A stretch of 64,000 nucleotides of DNA from Lacipirellulaceae bacterium. GTDB lineage: Bacteria; Planctomycetota; Planctomycetia; Pirellulales; Lacipirellulaceae. The notes beneath the pieces were generated by a model, which searched no databases, was not told the origin of the DNA, and was given only the letters and a program-made list of their open reading frames with translations. Positions 26,561 to 34,662 of this stretch are shown here, piece after piece; positions within the stretch are counted from its first letter, which is position 1; each line of letters starts with the position of its first letter. A program made the translations under genes and the position numbers. The stretch spans positions 420,632 to 484,631 of the forward strand of contig JAVJRG010000010.1 of the NCBI GenBank assembly GCA_040218535.1, given 5' to 3'.

Positions 26561-28000
26561 TCAGCTAGGCTCACGCCGCTCTTGCAGCCACTCCGCGTGG
26601 AACATTTCACCGCGTGGCTTATCAACACGCTCAAAAGTATGAGCGCCGAAGTAGTCGCGTTGGGCTTGCAGCAAGTTCGCCGGCAGGTCGGCTCGGCGGT
26701 AGCCGTCATAATACGCCAGCGCGGTCGCGAAGGCGGGCACCGGGATGCCTAGCAGCGCGGCTTGCGAGACAACATGCCGCCAGGCGGCTTGGGCCCCCTC
26801 GATCGCTTCCTGGAAGTACGGGGCGAGGAGCAGATTCTCCAGGTTGGGCTCCTTGTCGAAGGCTTCCTTGATCGTATCGAGGAAGACCGCACGGATGATG
26901 CAGCCGCCACGCCAGAGTAGGGCACAATCGCCGTAGTTCAGCGGCCAATCGTGTTCCTTGGCGGCGGCCTGAAGTTGGACGAAGCCTTGGGCGTAGCTGA
27001 CGATCTTCGAGGCGTAGAGTGCCTGTCGAATTTGGTCGATGAACTCTTGCTTGTCGCCCGAGTACGTTGGCGAGGGACCGGTGAGAACTTTGCTCGCTCG
27101 GACACGTTCGTCCTTGAACGAGGAAAGCCCGCGGGCGTAAACGGCTTCGGTGACAAGGGTGCTGGGCACGCCGAGGTCGAGGGCCAACTGGCTCATCCAC
27201 TTGCCGGTTCCCTTGGCACCAGCACGGTCGAGAACCTTGTCGACCAAGTGGCTGCCATCGTCGTCCTTCACGCTGAAGATGTCGCGGGTGATTTCGATGA
27301 GGTAGCTGTCGAGTTCGCCTTTGTTCCATTCGGCGAACACGTCGTACAGCTCGTCGTTGGAGAGGCCGAGGCCCTCCTTCATCATCGAGTAGGCTTCGCA
27401 GATGAGCTGCATGTCGCCGTACTCGATGCCGTTGTGGACCATCTTCACGTAGTGACCGGCACCCCGGGGGCCGACCCACTCGCAACAGGGGATGTCGTTA
27501 TTCGGCCCAACCTTTGCAGCGATCGCCTGGAAGATCGGCTTCACGTGTTCCCACGAGTCAGGACTGCCACCGGGCATCATGCTGGGGCCTTTGAGAGCGC
27601 CCTCTTCACCACCGGAAACGCCCGTGCCGCAGAACAAAAGGCCCTTCTCTTCGACATACTTCGTGCGGCGTTCGGTGTCCGCGTAGTAGGTATTACCGCC
27701 GTCAATGATGATGTCGCCGGACTCGAGCAGCGGAATGAGCGTCTCAATGACCGCATCAACCGCCGGCCCCGCTTTGATGAGCATCATCACCTTGCGCGGC
27801 CGCTTGAGATTCTTGACCAAGTCTTCGATCGTGTGACAGCCGACGAACTGCTTGCCCGCGGCACGACCATTGATGAAGTCGTCCACGACGCTGGTCGTGC
27901 GGTTGTTCACGGCCACCTTGTAGCCACGGCTTTCGACGTTGAGGGCCAAGTTTTCGCCCATCACGGCGAGGCCAATCAGGCCAAAATCACAATCACTCAC
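26561..28000 (-). CDS. gnd: 6-phosphogluconate dehydrogenase, decarboxylating
   Basis: Oxidises 6-phosphogluconate to ribulose-5-phosphate with NADP. The 479-aa protein starts with the Rossmann loop FGLIGLAVMGENLALN, contains NNRTTS at the cofactor 2'-phosphate site, GTGVSGGEEGA in the substrate site, and KMVHNGIEYGDMQLI, which holds the catalytic Lys and nearby His-Asn. I use the GTG at 28000, nine bases after GGAAAGG; an in-frame TTG at 28009 is less likely. With zwf it completes the oxidative branch. It is divergent from the sugar kinase at 28349. Confidence 0.95.
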   Translation of the reverse strand: MSDCDFGLIGLAVMGENLALNVESRGYKVAVNNRTTSVVDDFINGRAAGKQFVGCHTIEDLVKNLKRPRKVMMLIKAGPAVDAVIETLIPLLESGDIIIDGGNTYYADTERRTKYVEEKGLLFCGTGVSGGEEGALKGPSMMPGGSPDSWEHVKPIFQAIAAKVGPNNDIPCCEWVGPRGAGHYVKMVHNGIEYGDMQLICEAYSMMKEGLGLSNDELYDVFAEWNKGELDSYLIEITRDIFSVKDDDGSHLVDKVLDRAGAKGTGKWMSQLALDLGVPSTLVTEAVYARGLSSFKDERVRASKVLTGPSPTYSGDKQEFIDQIRQALYASKIVSYAQGFVQLQAAAKEHDWPLNYGDCALLWRGGCIIRAVFLDTIKEAFDKEPNLENLLLAPYFQEAIEGAQAAWRHVVSQAALLGIPVPAFATALAYYDGYRRADLPANLLQAQRDYFGAHTFERVDKPRGEMFHAEWLQERREPS

Positions 28001-28348
28001 AGCAGGCAACCTTTCCGGGGTGGGCTAATGGCAGGTGTTGTCGACAGCGGAACTCGTCGAAGGGATGGCGAGCGTAGGTCGGCGTCATTCGGTTCGAGGT
28101 AAGCGTATGATGATCGGCTGCGAAGTAACTTTGGTCAAGTGTGAGGCGACGCAAAGCGGTTATGTTGTCTGCGACGTATTGATGCCTGATTTCTTCACTT
28201 GATATTCCGTATTTCCTGCAAGCTTGAACGCTTTTCGCTTGATGATTCGCGGGGGCTTTGACAGTGAACTGACCCTTGGATAGGGTGTGGGATTCGCCCA
28301 CTGCAAATTGCCCCCACCTAACACATTGCCCACAGAGGACCTGCCGCG
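28001..28348. other. Intergenic region between gnd and the sugar kinase
   Basis: A divergent promoter region of about 350 bp. A degraded run of GCCCACTGC-type words lies at 28290-28330, matching the pair at 10.2-10.3 kb. I see no clear promoter hexamers or gene. Confidence 0.45.
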
Positions 28349-29437
28349 ATGGCTGCACTGCCGCTGAAATCTGCCGATGACTGCCAAGTTGACTTTCTCT
28401 CACTGGGGGCGATGGTCCACCGGCTCGATCCGGGGATTACGCCGTTCCGCCGGGCGAGGGAGTTCGCGGTGCATGTCTCTGGAGGTGAATACAACTGTGC
28501 GGCGAACCTCGCCAGTTGCTTCGGCCAGCGGACTGGAATCGTCACGGCGATGGTCAATAACGGCATCGGCGAACTCGTCCAAACCCGCATCCGCGAGCTA
28601 GGCGTGCGGCCTTTCTTCAAACACTTCGAGCATGATGGCGTCCGTGGACCGAACATCGCCACCGTTTACAGCGACCGCGGCCATGGTGCGCGGGCACCCG
28701 TGGTGTTCTACAACCGGGCTAACGAAGCGGCCGCGATGCTCAAGCCGGGCGACATTGATTGGAATTGCATCTTCGATCAGGGCGTCCGCTGGTTTCACTC
28801 GGGTGGCATCTACGCGGCGCTAGGCGAGAAGACTTCCGACTTGATTGCCGAGGGGATGCAAGCCGCCAAGGCAAGCGGTGCGATCACTTCTTTCGATCTC
28901 AACTACCGGGCTAAGCTATGGGCAACGCTCGAAGGGGGCGAGACGAAAGGGATCGACATGAATCGCCAGATCGCCAGCCACCTCGACTGTCTGATCGGCA
29001 ACGAGGAAGACTTGCAGAAGGGTCTCGGATTCACCGGGCAAGATGTCGAAAAGAAATCGAAGCTCGACCCCGAAGCGTTCTTCAGCATGATCGAAAAGGT
29101 GAAGGCCGAGTTCCCGAACATCAAAGTCGTGGCCACCACGCTTCGCGAAGTTGAAAGTACGAGCCGTCACAACTGGAGTGCCGTGCTGTGGGTCGACGGC
29201 GAGAAGTTCACTTGCCCCACGATGAAGCTCGACGTGATCGACCGCATCGGTGGCGGCGACGGTTTCTGCAGCGGCATGATTTACGGGATGCTCGCCGGAG
29301 AGAAGCCCGAGCAGTGCCTGCGACTCGGCTGGGCCCACGGGGCGCTGCTGACGACCTATCCGGGGGATGTCTCGCAGGCGACACTCAGCGAAGTGGAAGC
29401 ATTGGCCGAGGGCGGGTCGGCGCGGGTGCAGCGGTAA
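28349..29437 (+). CDS. PfkB-family sugar kinase, 2-keto-3-deoxygluconate kinase type
   Basis: ATP-dependent carbohydrate kinase (362 aa) of the ribokinase/PfkB fold. The N-terminal substrate motif is VSGGEYNCAANLASCFG. The C-terminal anion-hole and catalytic-base motif is DRIGGGDGFCSGMIYG, with Asp of GGGD as base (usually GAGD). SFDLNYRAKLW, shared with KDG kinases, points to 2-keto-3-deoxy sugar acids as substrate. AGAGGA lies about ten bases before the ATG. It is divergent from gnd and could serve the KDG/KDGal route that would receive products of the enolase-superfamily enzyme at 45.1 kb. That link is inference. Confidence 0.82.
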   Translation: MAALPLKSADDCQVDFLSLGAMVHRLDPGITPFRRAREFAVHVSGGEYNCAANLASCFGQRTGIVTAMVNNGIGELVQTRIRELGVRPFFKHFEHDGVRGPNIATVYSDRGHGARAPVVFYNRANEAAAMLKPGDIDWNCIFDQGVRWFHSGGIYAALGEKTSDLIAEGMQAAKASGAITSFDLNYRAKLWATLEGGETKGIDMNRQIASHLDCLIGNEEDLQKGLGFTGQDVEKKSKLDPEAFFSMIEKVKAEFPNIKVVATTLREVESTSRHNWSAVLWVDGEKFTCPTMKLDVIDRIGGGDGFCSGMIYGMLAGEKPEQCLRLGWAHGALLTTYPGDVSQATLSEVEALAEGGSARVQR

Positions 29438-29448
29438 GGCGAGTTACA

Positions 29449-30324
29449 TCAGCCCTCCACCACGTTCCACTCCGGCTCCGCCGGCAGAAACGTCTCGAAC
29501 TCCTCTAGCAACTGCTTCTGATAATCCCCGCTGAACGTGCCGAATAGGAAGCGGTCGATTCCCTCGTCGTGCAGGCGTTGCCAGCTTGCGTCTTCATTGC
29601 CGGGGTTGATCGGGAAGAATAGGCACTTGTTGGCAATGGCCGCTTTGTAGTCGCCGGGGGAGTCGCCGATCATCAGGGCGTGGTTTGCATCGTAATGACT
29701 TGCGAGGGAAAGCGTTTCTCGCTTCGGTCCCGTCTCTTGGCCGTAAAGAGCCCGCACATAACGGGCGACCCCGTTCTCTTCCCACTCGTACTCAAGAGCT
29801 TTTATCGGTGTTCCGGAAACGACCAGCATGTCGGCTGCCTCGTCGAAACGGTGCAGGCATTTTTTCACGGACGGAAACGGCGCGATGTTGCGAATCATTG
29901 CGGTGATCGCGTCGTTTACGTCTTCAGACCAAGCGAGAACTCTCTTCAGATCAGGATCACCAGTAGCGTCCGCGATTTCGGCCAGAGAGGGATTGCCAAG
30001 TGTCTTGGCTTGCTCGACCCAGTTCCGTAGTCCCTCGAGCTTCGGCACGGAAGTACCACGTTCAATGACTTCGGGACGACCGCGCAGCCAGTCGAGCTGT
30101 TCCAACAGTGCAAGAAACCGATTCGATCCTCGACTCTTGGAATAGAGGTTTACAAACTCTGACACTTCGCGAGCATATTTGCCAACGCTTTGCAGGCTAA
30201 AGTGTCGGATGAACGCGGGGATGAAGCATTCCTTGTGCTTCAACTCCATCGTGTCGAACACGCACCCGTCCGAATCGATTCCGACGAGAAAGGGCTTCTG
30301 CGGTTTGTAGTTTTCCAGAGGCAT
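29449..30324 (-). CDS. HAD-superfamily hydrolase
   Basis: Haloacid-dehalogenase-type phosphatase of about 291 aa. Motif I is GIDSDGCVFDT (D-x-D nucleophile and acid/base), motif II is the Ser/Thr of VVSGTPIKAL, the Lys of motif III precedes ETLSLA, and motif IV is MIGDSPGDYKAA. A large helical cap (about residues 25-170) lies between motifs I and II. Substrate is unknown; the cap type resembles phosphoglycolate-phosphatase-like enzymes. The start is set at the ATG at 30324; a TTG three codons earlier is possible. It ends 11 bp from the convergent sugar kinase. Confidence 0.82.
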   Translation of the reverse strand: MPLENYKPQKPFLVGIDSDGCVFDTMELKHKECFIPAFIRHFSLQSVGKYAREVSEFVNLYSKSRGSNRFLALLEQLDWLRGRPEVIERGTSVPKLEGLRNWVEQAKTLGNPSLAEIADATGDPDLKRVLAWSEDVNDAITAMIRNIAPFPSVKKCLHRFDEAADMLVVSGTPIKALEYEWEENGVARYVRALYGQETGPKRETLSLASHYDANHALMIGDSPGDYKAAIANKCLFFPINPGNEDASWQRLHDEGIDRFLFGTFSGDYQKQLLEEFETFLPAEPEWNVVEG

Positions 30325-30343
30325 AGTAATCAAGTTCTATGGG

Positions 30344-32134
30344 CTAATTGTTTGTGGGCTCTTTCGACCAGTTGGCGACTAATGAGGTTATTCGCCGTTC
30401 AATCCGATTCATTTCCGCGGCGAAACGTGGGTCGTTCACGCCGCCGAACTTCTCCGTAAAGTCTTTCTCTGCGAGACCTTCACTTAAGTCGTCGATCTCG
30501 GGCAGAAACCGCTCCACTGAAAATGAGCGTGCAACCTCATCCAGGGAGATGCGTTTACTAAGAATCGCGGCAGCAAACACAATCCCAGCACGATTTGCAG
30601 CCATGTCGGCAAAACTAAACCCCGTCCCGCCCTGGGCATCAAGCAGTTCCTTCGCCAAACCGGCACTCCTAGCAGCCTGAGATCCCACAACGGTAACGAG
30701 ATGGGCAGAGACGAAAAAGTGCTTGGTAAGATCGGCCCTCTCGTGCATCGTGGGCTGGCCAATGGCGGCACGGCGTCGGCGTTTCTGCTGCGTATCCTCA
30801 ACGCGGCTAAGCAACTGGCCTGACACGGGCAGGATCGACAAGGTATCCGTCTCATCAAGTGCAATACCCAGGGCAAGTAGGAAAGCCTGTTGCGAGCGTT
30901 CGCGGCGGACTCGCTTAGCCGCTAGAGCTGCTTGACGCACATAGAGTTCTAGTAACTGGTCACCAGAGACCGGTTCACGTTTTCCTTTTAGAGTTCCCGC
31001 TGCTTGCTCGCGAGCAAGCCGTTGATTAAGCTCGCCGACCCTAACCAAGTGATCGAGTACCTTGCGTACGTCGTTCACCAACGGCGTTGTACCAGCCGAG
31101 CGGACGATACGACGCAGTCCCGTGGCAGCGGAGTCGTTCGGAAGAGCAGGCTCAAGTGCCGCATAAATCGCATCCAGTCGGCGACGGGTCTCCATCGAGA
31201 CATCCGAAATCTTCGTGACTCGTTTCCGGCGAATCTCTTCGCCCAACAAAGACATCCCCAATGCGTTAACGGGATCGAACTTGATGGTCGCCTCTGCCGC
31301 TCGCGACTTACCCCCAGTAAGAACAGGTCGCATGACACTGTTCGGTTCAGGACTGTGGGCGGCACCCAAGTGATGGCCCAGTTCGTGCACGAGTAATTCG
31401 AGACGCTCTGACTCTAGGACGTTTGCCGCACGCTCTTTGAGCAGAATGTGGGGATGTAAAGGTCCACGTGTGCCGCCCAGGTGATACCGCCCCTTTTCAA
31501 TGCGGTATTGGCTCGTGAATCCGATGGCCACTCGCCCTGGAGCCGGATCGACTTCACGCTCAAACTCCTTGAGTGTGCGATTAAAGTCTTTTTGTTCAGG
31601 AGAAGAGTCCCACGTTTCAATCGCAACGACTTTGAATCGGATACCACAGTGAGCCGAAAGTACCTTCGAAGCTTCTGCCAGGCGAGCCTTCAAGAGCGGC
31701 TCCCATACGGTACGGTGCGTTCGTTCGTCGTCGTCGACAAGCAGCTTCACGGGGATGACTCCCGCGTTGGGCAGCAGGGGGAGAGCATCGCCCTGCGTCT
31801 GTCGTCGGATACCACGGCGACCTAGTCCAAGCTCTTGCAGCGCGAGCTGGTCGTTCTCCAAATCGCGAGCGAAGTAGTAGGCGGCCCCGTGCTCAATCTC
31901 GAAATCGTAAACTTCGCGTCCTTCTCGGACTCGGACCTTCGTCGCAACGTCGAAATAGATCGGTCTCGATTCTTGCGGCTCGATCGTCACCATGCGAAGG
32001 TCTCCCCCCGCAGGAATCGTTGTTAGGCGGATCGGATCCTTCGTTCGATTCGATAGAACGGCCACGTCTGCGCACGCGGTGGAGGCGTGAACAGCATGAG
32101 CCAAGAGGAGAACCAACAATTGAGCAAGCCGCAT
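30344..32134 (-). CDS. Secreted metzincin-like zinc metalloprotease
   Basis: Exported 596-aa protein. A signal peptide covers about residues 1-22 (MRLAQLLVLLLAHAVHASTA). The extended zinc motif H-E-x-G-H-x-L-G-x-x-H is present as HELGHHLGAAH at residues 250-260, and a Met-turn candidate, SVMRP, follows eight residues later. Together these mark a metzincin (matrixin-like) protease. About 330 further residues, largely helical and Arg-rich, form a C-terminal region I cannot place. The N-terminal 120 residues read as a beta-rich domain. The host substrate is unknown. The gene starts 69 bp from the SirB1-like gene, on the same strand. Confidence 0.8.
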   Translation of the reverse strand: MRLAQLLVLLLAHAVHASTACADVAVLSNRTKDPIRLTTIPAGGDLRMVTIEPQESRPIYFDVATKVRVREGREVYDFEIEHGAAYYFARDLENDQLALQELGLGRRGIRRQTQGDALPLLPNAGVIPVKLLVDDDERTHRTVWEPLLKARLAEASKVLSAHCGIRFKVVAIETWDSSPEQKDFNRTLKEFEREVDPAPGRVAIGFTSQYRIEKGRYHLGGTRGPLHPHILLKERAANVLESERLELLVHELGHHLGAAHSPEPNSVMRPVLTGGKSRAAEATIKFDPVNALGMSLLGEEIRRKRVTKISDVSMETRRRLDAIYAALEPALPNDSAATGLRRIVRSAGTTPLVNDVRKVLDHLVRVGELNQRLAREQAAGTLKGKREPVSGDQLLELYVRQAALAAKRVRRERSQQAFLLALGIALDETDTLSILPVSGQLLSRVEDTQQKRRRRAAIGQPTMHERADLTKHFFVSAHLVTVVGSQAARSAGLAKELLDAQGGTGFSFADMAANRAGIVFAAAILSKRISLDEVARSFSVERFLPEIDDLSEGLAEKDFTEKFGGVNDPRFAAEMNRIERRITSLVANWSKEPTNN

Positions 32135-32203
32135 ACCCCTATCATAGGTGCTGAATCCAGCAACGACGAGGACAGAGTTCCCGAACTGCGGAGAAATGCT
32201 GGG

Positions 32204-32923
32204 CTAGAACCGCCCGAGGCAGTCCTGCAGCTCTTGCATAGCGTAGACATCACGCTCGCGACCCGTGGCAGCGAAAACTGCTTGCAGATTGAACAGCATC
32301 CGCGAAAGCCATTGCCGGGCGCTCGCCCGCACGAGGCAACCGGGTACGGCGACTTCGCTCCTCCCAGTGGCTTGGGCAATTCGGGCAAGCGCTTCGGCCG
32401 AGGTCACAATGCCTCCGCCGTAGAAAGGATCGACATACATGCTGCCCTCGTCAGGCGAAACAACTTCAACGAGGAAATGGCCGGGAGCGTTAACCCCGTA
32501 GACTTCCAGTTCCAGTTCGGCCGCAACCCGACCGTAGACCAAGGCAAGCGTGATGGGGATTCCCTGGCGACTCTGGAGTACGGCAGGTAGATAGCTGTTG
32601 GACGGATTGTAATAGTCGTCGGTGTTGCCACTTAGTCCGATGACCTCGAAGAGCAGGTCATGCAAATGGGCTATCCGCGCTTCGAAGCCCGTCGACCGAA
32701 TTCGCTTGCGGACGGCTTCGGCCAGATTCTCGACAGCCGTTTCGCCAGCCGCAAAGTCCGCTTGAGGCATGTCGTGCCTCGCCAGAGCCCAAGCCGCTTC
32801 GAAAAGCCATTGAAGCTTGTCAGCCACTGCCGGTTCGTCTAACTCGCGACCTTCCAGTACTTTCTCGAAGTGCGCGTAGGCCTCGGGGCGGCAGTAGGCA
32901 GGTCCCGTGGGGAGCAAGGGCAT
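32204..32923 (-). CDS. SirB1-like transglutaminase-fold protein
   Basis: Protein of about 239 aa matching the SirB1/Transglut_core2 group. Its key segment is NPSNSYLPAVLQSRQGIPIT followed by LALVYGRVAAEL and PGHFLVEV, where the His of GHFLV is the conserved one. The catalytic Cys of true transglutaminases is not evident, and the biochemical role of the family is poorly known. The ATG at 32923 is preferred because TAGGA lies six bases before it; ATG at 32929 is nearly as good. The open frame continues to 33019 but runs into a REP-like hairpin, arguing against a longer start. Confidence 0.82.
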   Translation of the reverse strand: MPLLPTGPAYCRPEAYAHFEKVLEGRELDEPAVADKLQWLFEAAWALARHDMPQADFAAGETAVENLAEAVRKRIRSTGFEARIAHLHDLLFEVIGLSGNTDDYYNPSNSYLPAVLQSRQGIPITLALVYGRVAAELELEVYGVNAPGHFLVEVVSPDEGSMYVDPFYGGGIVTSAEALARIAQATGRSEVAVPGCLVRASARQWLSRMLFNLQAVFAATGRERDVYAMQELQDCLGRF

Positions 32924-32982
32924 CGTCATTCCTAACTGGCAACTTCTCTGTTCAAGGGGCAATGAGCCGGAGGGTTCACATA

Positions 32983-33100
32983 GTAGCCCTACCGCTCCGC
33001 GGTAGGAAAGCAGAAACATTCAAAAGTCACACATCATTCAACCTAGCATTCATGGCTTACCACAGCTTCCGCGGTTCCTGTCGCGGAGCGACAGGGCTAC
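32983..33100. repeat. Inverted pair of GTAG-footed REP-like hairpins
   Basis: The first copy (32983-33006) reads GTAG-C-CCTACCGC-TCC-GCGGTAGG. The second (33077-33100) is in reverse orientation, CCTGTCGC-GGA-GCGACAGG-GCTAC. The stems differ at two positions (AC against GT), with both partners changed so that pairing is kept. The second copy supplies the stop codon of the acyltransferase gene. Confidence 0.8.
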
Positions 33101-33876
33101 AGTCCCCACTCACTTCGTTTCGCTTGGATAAAATCGATGATCGCTTGTTGCTCTTCAGCACCGCGGCCTGAAACTTCCAGGGGCGGTCCGAAGGCGAAAC
33201 GAACTTTTCGATCAGTATCCAGTCGAGCCACATCGGAAACAACCGCACCTAACGGCCAAGCCCAACTGTCGAGGGCCAAAGGGACGATCGGCACTTCGTT
33301 GCGTTGGGCGATTTTCACGCCAATCGTGTTGAACTTGGCGGGCACAAACTCTGCCGCCCGTTCACCTTCGGGAAACACAATGACGCTGACGCCGCGTGCT
33401 AGCCGCTCTGCAGCTCCGGTAAGCATCGTCTTGAAATCAGCCCGCACATCACTTTGACTTACCGCGATCGGGTCCCGGGATCGCATCACATGCTTAAAGA
33501 CGGGATACTCAAGCAAAGATTGCTTGATGACGAATGTTGACTCCTTAATCGGTTGAATCAGCCCCGGCAGAACGGTTGTTTCAAGCGTGCTCATGTGGTT
33601 GCCAACCACCAAGCAGGGTCCCTCAATCGAATCGAAATGCTCAAAACCTGTAATCTCGAACTTCACGCCAACGCTTTCCAGGGCACGCATCACGGCCAAG
33701 CTGCTCTTGGCCCATTCTCCACCGTCGTATTTACCAGCTTTGGCTTTTCTGCCCGCCTTCCAGATAATCCATGCCAGTTTGAGAAAGAACACCGTCGAGG
33801 GAAACCAACGTGAGAGGAATGAGACGCGCCTCGGCTGGGTACGATACTCTCCGTCTTGTATTGGCAGTTGCGACAT
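33097..33876 (-). CDS. 1-acyl-glycerol-3-phosphate acyltransferase-like (PlsC family)
   Basis: Membrane-associated acyltransferase (259 aa) that would transfer an acyl chain to lysophosphatidate or a related acceptor. Motif I, normally N-H-x4-D, reads VVGNHMSTLET with Glu in place of Asp. Motif III is VIVFPEGERAAEF, where the usual FPEGTRS is altered at the Thr. One hydrophobic segment near residues 25-45 may anchor it. The two substitutions make the acceptor uncertain. The stop codon lies inside a REP-like hairpin. It is divergent from the SRPBCC gene. Confidence 0.82.
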   Translation of the reverse strand: MSQLPIQDGEYRTQPRRVSFLSRWFPSTVFFLKLAWIIWKAGRKAKAGKYDGGEWAKSSLAVMRALESVGVKFEITGFEHFDSIEGPCLVVGNHMSTLETTVLPGLIQPIKESTFVIKQSLLEYPVFKHVMRSRDPIAVSQSDVRADFKTMLTGAAERLARGVSVIVFPEGERAAEFVPAKFNTIGVKIAQRNEVPIVPLALDSWAWPLGAVVSDVARLDTDRKVRFAFGPPLEVSGRGAEEQQAIIDFIQAKRSEWGL

Positions 33877-33998
33877 TCTTATCCTGGTGCGAACTCAGTA
33901 GCGAGCGTCAGCTACGAAGAACATGCAACTATAAACGATGAATAGCAAGCAAGAAAAGCTGACCGATCTTGAACCGCGAGCCCAACAAGAGAAGCATC

Positions 33999-34451
33999 AT
34001 GCCCACTTTTGACTATCAATTCACGGTGAATGCTCCCGTGGCAGCCGTGCACGATTTCCATCGTGACACGAGCACCCTCAAGAAGCTCACCCCGCCGCCC
34101 ACGATCGTCCAGCTGGGCGAAATCGAGCCACTTGGCGAAGGGTCTGTCTCGCGGTTTACGCTGTGGGTCGGGCCGTTGCCACTACGATGGAAGGCCGTTC
34201 ACCGCGATGTGGGCCCGCATGGTTTTACCGACGTGCAGGCCGAAGGGCCGGCAAAACGGTGGGAGCACACGCACACTTTCGAGCCCATTTCCGAACAGAC
34301 CACTCGAATTAGCGAGCATGTTGAGTACGAACATGACGGCGGTTTTTGGGGACTTGTCACACGCATACTGTTTGCCAAGCCCAACCTCTATCTGATGTTT
34401 ACTTATCGAAAGTTGGCGACTCGCTGGCATTTGAGATCAAAGAGCAAGTAA
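33999..34451 (+). CDS. SRPBCC-family (START-like) lipid/polyketide-binding protein
   Basis: A 150-aa protein of the SRPBCC fold. It opens with FDYQFTVNAPVAAVHDFHRD, the first strand and helix of the fold, and has strands FTLWVGPLPLRWKA and WEHTHTFEPISEQTTRISEHVEY. The long C-terminal helix begins near FAKPNLYLMFTYRKL. These proteins bind hydrophobic ligands; no catalytic residue is assigned. The ATG at 33999 has AGAGAAG just upstream, better than an in-frame TTG at 33969. It is monocistronic, followed by the leader of the outer-membrane protein gene. Confidence 0.78.
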   Translation: MPTFDYQFTVNAPVAAVHDFHRDTSTLKKLTPPPTIVQLGEIEPLGEGSVSRFTLWVGPLPLRWKAVHRDVGPHGFTDVQAEGPAKRWEHTHTFEPISEQTTRISEHVEYEHDGGFWGLVTRILFAKPNLYLMFTYRKLATRWHLRSKSK

Positions 34452-34472
34452 ATGGCACGCAGCTAAGCCACA

Positions 34473-34509
34473 AGAGGCGGTGGTAAAATGGTGAATTTGA
34501 GTCGCCTCT
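34473..34509. repeat. 7-bp inverted repeat downstream of SRPBCC gene
   Basis: AGAGGCG at 34473-34479 pairs with CGCCTCT at 34503-34509 across 23 bases. There is no T-run, so it is only a weak terminator candidate. It overlaps the proposed promoter of the next gene. Confidence 0.35.
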
Positions 34510-34525
34510 GACACCCCAGCATAAC
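34497..34525 (+). promoter_or_regulatory. Possible sigma-70 promoter for the BBP7-type gene
   Basis: TTGAGT at 34497-34502 and CATAAC at 34520-34525 are separated by 17 bases. The -35 is good, the -10 moderate. Transcription would begin near 34532 and include the structured leader. Confidence 0.3.
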
Positions 34526-34557
34526 CGGATTGATCCTTGCCAGCCGGATAACCCGAA

Positions 34558-34649
34558 TAGGTTCACATACCCGCAACTTTTCTAGCGGGCTGTCGAGAGG
34601 CCTGTGCCTCGCCCCGCAACACGTGCGGCAGCCTGCGTCTGTGAACCTA
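34558..34649 (+). ncRNA. Candidate structured 5' leader RNA, four-way junction
   Basis: A perfect 10-bp closing stem (34558-34567 with 34640-34649, TAGGTTCACA/TGTGAACCTA) encloses three hairpins in a row. They are CCCGC/GCGGG (34570-34574 with 34585-34589, 10-base loop), GAGGC/GCCTC (34597-34601 with 34606-34610, CTGT loop) and CCGCA/TGCGG (34614-34618 with 34624-34628, 5-base loop). The closing stem ends two bases before GAAGGGG, the ribosome site of the gene at 34663, so folding could control translation. I cannot match it to a riboswitch class I know. Confidence 0.5.
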
Positions 34650-34662
34650 CGAAGGGGAAATC

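Noticed and set aside
26951..28102. Plus-strand frame of 383 codons
   Set aside because: Exact antisense of gnd, a shadow produced by its codon bias.
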